Below are positions 58,896 through 64,000 of a stretch of DNA of 64,000 nt, one piece after another. The stretch's first letter is position 1; each line of letters begins with the position of its first letter. Location: assembly GCF_004339015.1 (NCBI RefSeq), contig NZ_SMFQ01000005.1, positions 682,001-746,000 of the forward strand, in the 5' to 3' direction. The notes under the pieces are model-generated. The model saw only the letters and a program-made list of their open reading frames with translations. It did not search any database and was not told where the DNA came from. This stretch comes from Cocleimonas flava (lineage in GTDB: Bacteria; Pseudomonadota; Gammaproteobacteria; Thiotrichales; Thiotrichaceae). Made by a program: the position numbers and the translations under genes.

Positions 58896-59432
58896 ATGAA
58901 CATTGATAATATTGAAATAGGCAGTAACTACCCTGAAGAAGTTAATGTAATTATTGAAATACCTGCAGAATCTTCACCTGTAAAATACGAAATTGAAAAG
59001 GATAGTGGCGCACTATTTGTTGACCGTTTCATGCAGGCACCTATTTTTTACCCTGCCAATTACGGATTTATTCCGCATACATTAGCTGAAGATGGCGATG
59101 CTATGGATGTACTTGTTGTGACACCTACTCCATTAATTCACAACTGTGTTATCGCTGCACGTCCTGTTGGAATTCTTGAAATGACTGACGAAGCGGGTAA
59201 AGACTCTAAAGTTCTTGCCGTTCCTGCTAGAGGCTTACACTCTGCATCAGATCATTTACAAAGCTACACAGACCTACCACCATTATTACTAGAGCAAATC
59301 GAGCATTTCTTTGAGTACTACAAAGTTATGGATAAAGACAAGTGGGTTAAGCTTGATGGTTGGAATGATGCAGATGCAGCTAAACAAGCAATCCTGGACA
59401 GCATTAAAATGTTCAACGACGATAAAGGTTAA
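58896..59432 (+). CDS. ppa: Inorganic pyrophosphatase
   Basis: Soluble type I pyrophosphatase, 178 residues, that hydrolyses PPi to phosphate. It shows the substrate and metal residues in EIPAESSPVKYEIEKDSGAL (about 23-42), FYPANYGFIPHT (about 53-64), the metal motif EDGDAMDVLVVTP (about 67-79), DEAGKDSKVLAVPA (about 99-112) and KWVKLDGW (about 149-156). The usual length is about 175. A hairpin terminator follows about 90 bases after the stop. Confidence 0.94.
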   Translation: MNIDNIEIGSNYPEEVNVIIEIPAESSPVKYEIEKDSGALFVDRFMQAPIFYPANYGFIPHTLAEDGDAMDVLVVTPTPLIHNCVIAARPVGILEMTDEAGKDSKVLAVPARGLHSASDHLQSYTDLPPLLLEQIEHFFEYYKVMDKDKWVKLDGWNDADAAKQAILDSIKMFNDDKG

Positions 59433-59521
59433 CAAAGGTTAATTACAATACTTGGCTTTTTTGTATAAAATACCAACACGCGGGTATAAATACACTAAAA
59501 AGCATGCGTAGCAATTATGCT

Positions 59522-59550
59522 CGGTGAATCATCTATGTGATTCACCGTTT
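59522..59550 (+). terminator. Hairpin downstream of ppa
   Basis: CGGTGAATCA (59522-59531), loop TCTATG, TGATTCACCG (59538-59547), then TTT. A perfect 10-bp stem with a short T-tract. It probably ends the ppa transcript. Confidence 0.7.
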
Positions 59551-59602
59551 GCTATTGGGTTTTGATTTTCATAAGTTCTGCTTCAATTAACGCTTTGATA
59601 AT

Positions 59603-59633
59603 GAAAAAACTCATATAAGCCGGGGGGTGTGAT
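59603..59633 (+). repeat. G-rich terminator-like repeat, copy 24
   Basis: Forward copy: six A, CTCATATAAGCCGGGGGG, TGTGATTA, with the core GTAG changed to GCCG. It lies in the gap before mrdA. Confidence 0.6.
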
Positions 59634-59688
59634 TAGATCACACCAAAATAGATAAAAGCAGCTCTGCTGTCGGGTTCAAAGAGTATTA

Positions 59689-61692
59689 ATGGAAAAGCGT
59701 GTAACAGTCAAAAGTGAACGTGAAGAGTATCGCCTCTTTCGCTCACGCGCTATTGTAGCGGCAGCTTTGGTCTTTATTGGGCTTAGTTTAGTCTTCATTA
59801 GACTGATCTTCCTGCAAGTAAATAGTTACGAACACTACACAATCCTCTCTAAAGAAAATTACCAAAAACGCATACCCACCCCCCCAGTTAGAGGCCTTAT
59901 TTACGACCGAAACGGCGTATTACTTGCCGATAACCATATTGAATATGTCCTTGAAGCAGCAGAAGATGATGTAAAAGACATGGACAGGAAGCTAAAACGC
60001 CTGATGCAGTTGCTTCCAATCACTCCGCAAGAAATAAAAAAATTCAAACAAAAGTTGCGTGTTAACTCTCGCTTTCAACCCGTTGTGTTACGCAAAAACT
60101 TAACAGAAAAAGAAACCGCTATATTTTCGGCAAATAGATTTCGCTTTCAGGGTTTTAATGTCAGCGTTCGTATGAGACGTAATTACCCGCTTGGCTCAAC
60201 AGCAGGTCACTTGATTGGCTATGTCGGTCGCATCGATAAAAAAGACTTAGAGAAGTTAGACAAGAAAAATTACAAAGGCACGACGCATATTGGCAAGCTC
60301 GGCATTGAAAAACAATACGAAGATCGATTGCACGGCAAGGCTGGATACGAATTAACAGAAGTCGATGCGCACGGAAAACCTCAGCTCAAACTAGATGAGA
60401 AAGCCCCGATCACGGGTGAAGATTTGTTTCTTAGTATCGACCTTGAGCTGCAATTAAAAGCTGAAGAATTATTAGCTGAGCACAATGGTGCTGCTGTCGC
60501 GATCGACCCAAGAAATGGCGAAATATTGGCGATGGCAAGTATGCCAGCATTCGATCCCAACCTATTCGTGAATGGGATAAGCTATGCCAACTATAATGCC
60601 TTAAGAGACGATATTGATCGTCCGCTATACAATCGAGCACTACAAGGCTCCTACCCTCCTGGCTCGACCATCAAACCTATGGCAGGTTTAGTCGGGCTAA
60701 GTGCAGGCGTAGTTACACCTACCAGCTCGGTTTACGGCAGAGGCTTCTATCAAATCCCAGGCAATAAACACAGGTTCAGGTGTTGGAAAAAAGCAGGACA
60801 TGGCAACATCAGCCTGAATCGCGCTATTTATCAATCCTGTGATGTTTACTTCTACGATCTTGCATTCCGAATGGGCATTAAACGTTATTCTGATGCAATG
60901 AAGCGCTTTGGCTTCGGCAGTCGATTAGGAATCGATCTACCTCATGAAGGCACTGGCATCATGCCTTCTGCTGAATGGAAGAGAAAACGCTACGACAAAT
61001 TTTGGTACCCGGGAGATACGGTTAACACGGGTATCGGCCAAGGGTATTTTACGGCAACGCCTTTACAATTAGCGTTTGCGACAGCCACCATGGCAACGCA
61101 TGGTCGTAAATTTAAACCTCATGTTTTAAGGGCAACGCGTGTATCAAGAAATCTGCCGCCAAAAATTGTCACACCTGAAAAACTACCTTCGGTGGGCGTA
61201 ACAAAACTTCGTTACTGGGATGATGTCATACGAGGCATGGTAAATGTAGTGCACGGGGAACACGGCACCGCAAGAAGATCAGGCGCAGGTGCGAAGTACC
61301 GATTTGCAGGTAAAACAGGTACAGCACAAGTCTTTGGCATTGCTCAAAACAAAGAATATGACGCGGCAAAACTCAAGAAAAAACTGCATGACCATGCTTT
61401 ATTTGTAGCATTTGCACCGGTCAATAACCCTCGCATTGCATTGGCCGTTATTGCAGAAAATGCAGGTGGCGGTAGTAAGGTAGCAGCCCCCATTGCCAGA
61501 CAACTGTTAGACACTTATTTACTGACACCACAACAAAAAGAAGAAATAAGTGAACAAAACAAACCAAAAGAGTCTGATGAATCACCATCATTGATGAATA
61601 TAAACAAATTGAAAAAGAAAAAAGAGCTGGAAAGAAAACTTAAACGGGAAATTCAAATCAATAGCCCGCTAACAACAGCACCGAGAACATAA
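59689..61692 (+). CDS. mrdA: Penicillin-binding protein 2
   Basis: The transpeptidase of the elongation (rod) complex, 667 residues. It has an N-terminal span (about 20-40), the PBP dimer domain (TPPVRGLIYDRNGVLLADN near 64-82) and the transpeptidase domain with the SxxK serine in PPGSTIKPM (about 323-331), SCD (about 384-386) and KTGTAQVF (about 542-549). The C-terminal 50 residues are Lys/Glu-rich and longer than usual. It is followed by mrdB after 1 base, mltB and rlpA, the standard elongasome cluster. Confidence 0.94.
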   Translation: MEKRVTVKSEREEYRLFRSRAIVAAALVFIGLSLVFIRLIFLQVNSYEHYTILSKENYQKRIPTPPVRGLIYDRNGVLLADNHIEYVLEAAEDDVKDMDRKLKRLMQLLPITPQEIKKFKQKLRVNSRFQPVVLRKNLTEKETAIFSANRFRFQGFNVSVRMRRNYPLGSTAGHLIGYVGRIDKKDLEKLDKKNYKGTTHIGKLGIEKQYEDRLHGKAGYELTEVDAHGKPQLKLDEKAPITGEDLFLSIDLELQLKAEELLAEHNGAAVAIDPRNGEILAMASMPAFDPNLFVNGISYANYNALRDDIDRPLYNRALQGSYPPGSTIKPMAGLVGLSAGVVTPTSSVYGRGFYQIPGNKHRFRCWKKAGHGNISLNRAIYQSCDVYFYDLAFRMGIKRYSDAMKRFGFGSRLGIDLPHEGTGIMPSAEWKRKRYDKFWYPGDTVNTGIGQGYFTATPLQLAFATATMATHGRKFKPHVLRATRVSRNLPPKIVTPEKLPSVGVTKLRYWDDVIRGMVNVVHGEHGTARRSGAGAKYRFAGKTGTAQVFGIAQNKEYDAAKLKKKLHDHALFVAFAPVNNPRIALAVIAENAGGGSKVAAPIARQLLDTYLLTPQQKEEISEQNKPKESDESPSLMNINKLKKKKELERKLKREIQINSPLTTAPRT

Positions 61693-61693
61693 T

Positions 61694-62809
61694 ATGAACA
61701 CAAAAAGCGGTTCAGGTTTTGGCGCATACGTACTGCGCTGGCTTAGCTCTCTAGACTTGGTCATGCTCGTTTCATTAGCGCTGCTGATTGCACTAGGAAG
61801 CATTATTTTATTTAGTGCCTCTGGCGAAAATGCGCGGATGATGAATAATCATACGATTCATTTGATTCTAGCAACCATCGTGATGCTAGTTGCCACACAG
61901 CTATCCAGCGACCTGCTCAAGCGTTGGTCCTTCTGGATTTATATTTTTGGAATCATAGTACTGATACTGGTACTCATCCAGGGCTCGATGGGTAAAGGGG
62001 CTCAAAGATGGTTAGAAATCGGTGCTTTACGTTTCCAGCCTTCCGAAATCATGAAACTGGCTGTGCCAATGATGGTAGCGAGTTACCTGTCTAAAAAAAG
62101 TCTCCCACCCAGATTTAAAGAGATTTTTATAGCAACGTTATTAGTAGCAATTCCCATGCTATTAATTATAAAACAGCCTGATTTAGGAACTGCGTTACTG
62201 GTTGGTAGCGCCGGATTCTTCGTTATCTACTTTGCAGGACTCCCCTGGAAATGGCTCGGCGCAACCGTGGTTGCACTGATCATAGCTGCGCCCCTGGTAT
62301 TCTATTTTGGGATGCATGATTACCAAAGACAACGCGTTTTAACCTTACTTGATCCGAGCGCTGATCGATTAGGTTCCGGGTATCATATTTATCAATCTAC
62401 AATTGCTATTGGTTCTGGCGGCTTTTATGGAAAGGGCTGGCTAAATGGCGATCAGTCTCGTTTAGATTTTTTACCCGAACGTCACACCGATTTTATCTTT
62501 GCCGTTTTTGGAGAAGAATTCGGCTTACTCGGTAATTTAATTTTATTCACACTGTATCTGTTTATTATCTGGCGCGGCTTATATCTCGCCATGAAAGGAC
62601 ACGATACTTTTGCACGCCTATTGGGTGGAAGCCTTAGTCTCACCTTCTTTATTTACCTATTGGTAAACACAGGAATGGTTAGCGGAATTCTTCCCGTGGT
62701 TGGTGTTCCATTACCACTCATCAGCTACGGGGGCACCTCCTTAGTGACGTTGATGGCAGCATTTGGACTCCTCATGGGTCTTAGAAAACGAAAACGAGGA
62801 TATGACTAA
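61694..62809 (+). CDS. mrdB: Rod shape-determining SEDS glycosyltransferase RodA
   Basis: The peptidoglycan polymerase partner of PBP2, 371 residues with about 10 spans. SEDS motifs present are GAQRWLEIGALRFQPSEIMKLA (about 98-119), KQPDLGTALLVG (about 157-168), GSGGFYGKGWLNGDQS (about 240-255), FLPERHTDFIFAVFGEEFGLLG (about 258-279) and GVPLPLISYGGTSLV (about 337-351). The catalytic Asp lies in the WLNGDQSRLDF/HTDF region. It starts 1 base after mrdA and its stop touches the ATG of mltB. Confidence 0.94.
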   Translation: MNTKSGSGFGAYVLRWLSSLDLVMLVSLALLIALGSIILFSASGENARMMNNHTIHLILATIVMLVATQLSSDLLKRWSFWIYIFGIIVLILVLIQGSMGKGAQRWLEIGALRFQPSEIMKLAVPMMVASYLSKKSLPPRFKEIFIATLLVAIPMLLIIKQPDLGTALLVGSAGFFVIYFAGLPWKWLGATVVALIIAAPLVFYFGMHDYQRQRVLTLLDPSADRLGSGYHIYQSTIAIGSGGFYGKGWLNGDQSRLDFLPERHTDFIFAVFGEEFGLLGNLILFTLYLFIIWRGLYLAMKGHDTFARLLGGSLSLTFFIYLLVNTGMVSGILPVVGVPLPLISYGGTSLVTLMAAFGLLMGLRKRKRGYD

Positions 62810-63832
62810 ATGTTCAAAAAATTTACGCAATCTTTAATGTTTAGTGCGGCGTTAGTATTACCGTCACTTTTAGCACCCCCCTACTTTGCGGCGGAAATTA
62901 AAGGAAATGCTAATTACACTAGCTACCCGGCGATGCAGCAGCTGATAGAACGTATGGTGCAGAAAGGCTTTGATCGTAATTATTTACATCAGATTTTTTC
63001 CAGAGTACAACGTGACGAACGCATACTTGAATTAGTCAGCTCGCCAGCTGAAGGCAAACCCTGGCACAAATATCGTCCAATATTTATTACAGAAGATCGT
63101 ATTAATTCTGGCGTGAATTTCTGGAAGCGCCATGAAAAAGCAATCACGGCTGCCAGCAAGCAATACGGTGTTGATCCTGAATACATTGTTGCGATTATCG
63201 GAGTAGAAACCTTTTACGGTCGTAACACTGGTAAACACAAAGTACTCAGAAGTCTCACTACTCTGGCGATGGATTTTCCGCCACGAGAAAAGTTCTACAC
63301 TAGCGAACTCGAACACTACCTTGAGCTAATGAAAGAAGAAGGTATCAGAGACCCGAATATTTTAACCGGCTCTTATGCGGGAGCAATGGGCTTAGGCCAG
63401 TTTATTTCCAGTAGTTACCGAAATTTTGCCGTCGATTTTAATCAAGATGGACACACAGATTTATGGCATCCGGAAGACGCTATTGGCAGCGTAGCTAACT
63501 ATTTTTCGCGCCACGGTTGGAAGTCAAATGGTAATGTTACAGTACCTGCTCGAATTTTAGGCAATTTATATGCTAAAATTGTAAATACAAAAGCAATTAA
63601 ACCAGCACATACCATGCAAATATTGCAGCAACACGGTGTTGAACCACTTGGAAACTTTAGTTCCGAAAAGGTATCACTGTTACAGTTACAAGGATTGCAA
63701 GGTTATGAATACTGGATTACGGGCGATAATTTCTACGCAATAACAAGATACAACCATAGCCCTAAATACGCTATGGCAATATTTCAACTAGCTTGGGAAA
63801 TAAAACGCAGGAAGTTAAACTCGGCTAAATAA
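62810..63832 (+). CDS. mltB: Lytic murein transglycosylase B
   Basis: Periplasmic lytic transglycosylase, 340 residues, that cleaves the MurNAc-GlcNAc bond. It has a signal peptide (about 1-28, FAA-E) without a lipobox, so it is soluble, unlike E. coli MltB. The SLT family 3 domain has the catalytic Glu in IIGVETFYGRNTG (about 129-141), FPPREKFYTSELEHYLELMKEE (about 156-177), SYAGAMGLGQFISSSYRNFAVDFNQDGHTDLW (about 189-220) and DAIGSVANYFSRHGW (about 223-237). The DNA for APPYFA around residue 24 resembles the G-rich repeat. It starts directly after the mrdB stop. Confidence 0.92.
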   Translation: MFKKFTQSLMFSAALVLPSLLAPPYFAAEIKGNANYTSYPAMQQLIERMVQKGFDRNYLHQIFSRVQRDERILELVSSPAEGKPWHKYRPIFITEDRINSGVNFWKRHEKAITAASKQYGVDPEYIVAIIGVETFYGRNTGKHKVLRSLTTLAMDFPPREKFYTSELEHYLELMKEEGIRDPNILTGSYAGAMGLGQFISSSYRNFAVDFNQDGHTDLWHPEDAIGSVANYFSRHGWKSNGNVTVPARILGNLYAKIVNTKAIKPAHTMQILQQHGVEPLGNFSSEKVSLLQLQGLQGYEYWITGDNFYAITRYNHSPKYAMAIFQLAWEIKRRKLNSAK

Positions 63833-63907
63833 CGTAAAAAATTAAAGTAATAATTATAGAATTTTATATATTTAAACGAAAAACCATTATCCAAAAAGGG
63901 GACGATA

Positions 63908-64000
63908 ATGATAAACCGTACACTTAAAATTGGTACTCATATAGTACTTATCACGACTCTCGTTGGCTTAACGGGCTGTAGCACTTTTAGTAAAGTTGGA
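63908..64000 (+). CDS. rlpA: Lipoprotein, probably RlpA (5' part only)
   Basis: Thirty-one codons are visible before the window ends. The sequence MINRTLKIGTHIV, then LITTLVGLTGC shows a lipoprotein signal with lipobox (Cys at residue 24). AAGGGGA lies 5-8 bases before the ATG. RlpA, a septal peptidoglycan-binding lipoprotein, normally follows mrdA-mrdB-mltB, so that is the likely identity, but no RlpA domain is within the window. Confidence 0.6.
   Translation, partial: MINRTLKIGTHIVLITTLVGLTGCSTFSKVG

Noticed and set aside
59875-59905. C-run (CCCACCCCCCCAGTTAGAGG) in mrdA resembling the G-rich repeat
   Set aside because: It encodes TPPVRGLI, a motif conserved in PBP2 proteins generally, so the match can come from protein constraint and codon choice.
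1-64000. tRNA, rRNA, prophage, insertion sequence and integrase genes
   Set aside because: I found no cloverleaf-like sequences with T-loop signatures, no transposase or integrase motifs, and no phage structural genes in the readings I examined.

Overview
The window is a low-to-moderate GC stretch of a Gammaproteobacterial chromosome. It has no rRNA, tRNA, CRISPR array, prophage or insertion sequence that I can see. The cell-wall and pyrimidine gene order (DUF2058, tonB-like, yqgE, ruvX, pyrR, pyrB, pyrC', then ppa, mrdA, mrdB, mltB, rlpA) is the Pseudomonas-like gammaproteobacterial arrangement. Ectoine-degradation genes (doeA, doeB) and a DsrC-family protein suggest a marine, possibly sulfur-associated lineage such as Thiotrichales. 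That taxonomic guess is inference only.

Layout: 1-4.7 kb, general L-amino-acid ABC transporter aapJQMP. 4.7-6.7 kb, a quinone-oxidoreductase-like MDR gene divergent from a LysR regulator. 7.0-16 kb, a copper/silver-type RND efflux operon on the minus strand: small Cys/His/Met secreted protein, adaptor cusB with three near-identical metal-binding modules, pump cusA, two TolC-type proteins, a GDCCVxC protein and a glutaredoxin. 16-24.5 kb, mixed housekeeping (YtoQ, KefC-type antiporter, YedK/HMCES, AdhP, acetyltransferase). 24.7-34.4 kb, amino-acid and compatible-solute catabolism (threonine aldolase, DoeA, DoeB, VOC protein, Rieske-fused glutamate-synthase-like enzyme, asparaginase, ankyrin protein, cystathionine gamma-synthase family enzyme). 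34.5-40 kb, small secreted/DUF4124 proteins, a cysteine-poor DsrC-like protein, a DUF2799 lipoprotein and a rhomboid protease. 40-45.3 kb, gamma-glutamyltransferase, class II dihydroorotase, D-cysteine desulfhydrase and a NodB-like/peptidoglycan-binding protein. 45.3-50 kb, a DUF1127 gene with a tandem degenerate copy, a GcvA-like LysR, a GST and a YcaO. 50-64 kb, the pyrimidine and cell-elongation block.

Two non-coding themes stand out. First, a G-rich imperfect-hairpin element of about 30 bp (core GTAGGGGGGTG) recurs about 24 times, mostly directly after genes, sometimes as inverted pairs, and in some cases inside or at the end of coding sequences (doeB, pyrB). A second hairpin family of about 33 bp is found three times beside it. 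Second, at 45.37-46.13 kb two tandem transcription units each carry a LysR-type dyad, an identically spaced promoter, a CUCCUCC-loop hairpin that mimics the anti-Shine-Dalgarno sequence, and a covarying intrinsic terminator. One encodes a DUF1127 protein and the other appears to have become a small RNA. This is the best candidate for an undescribed system here.
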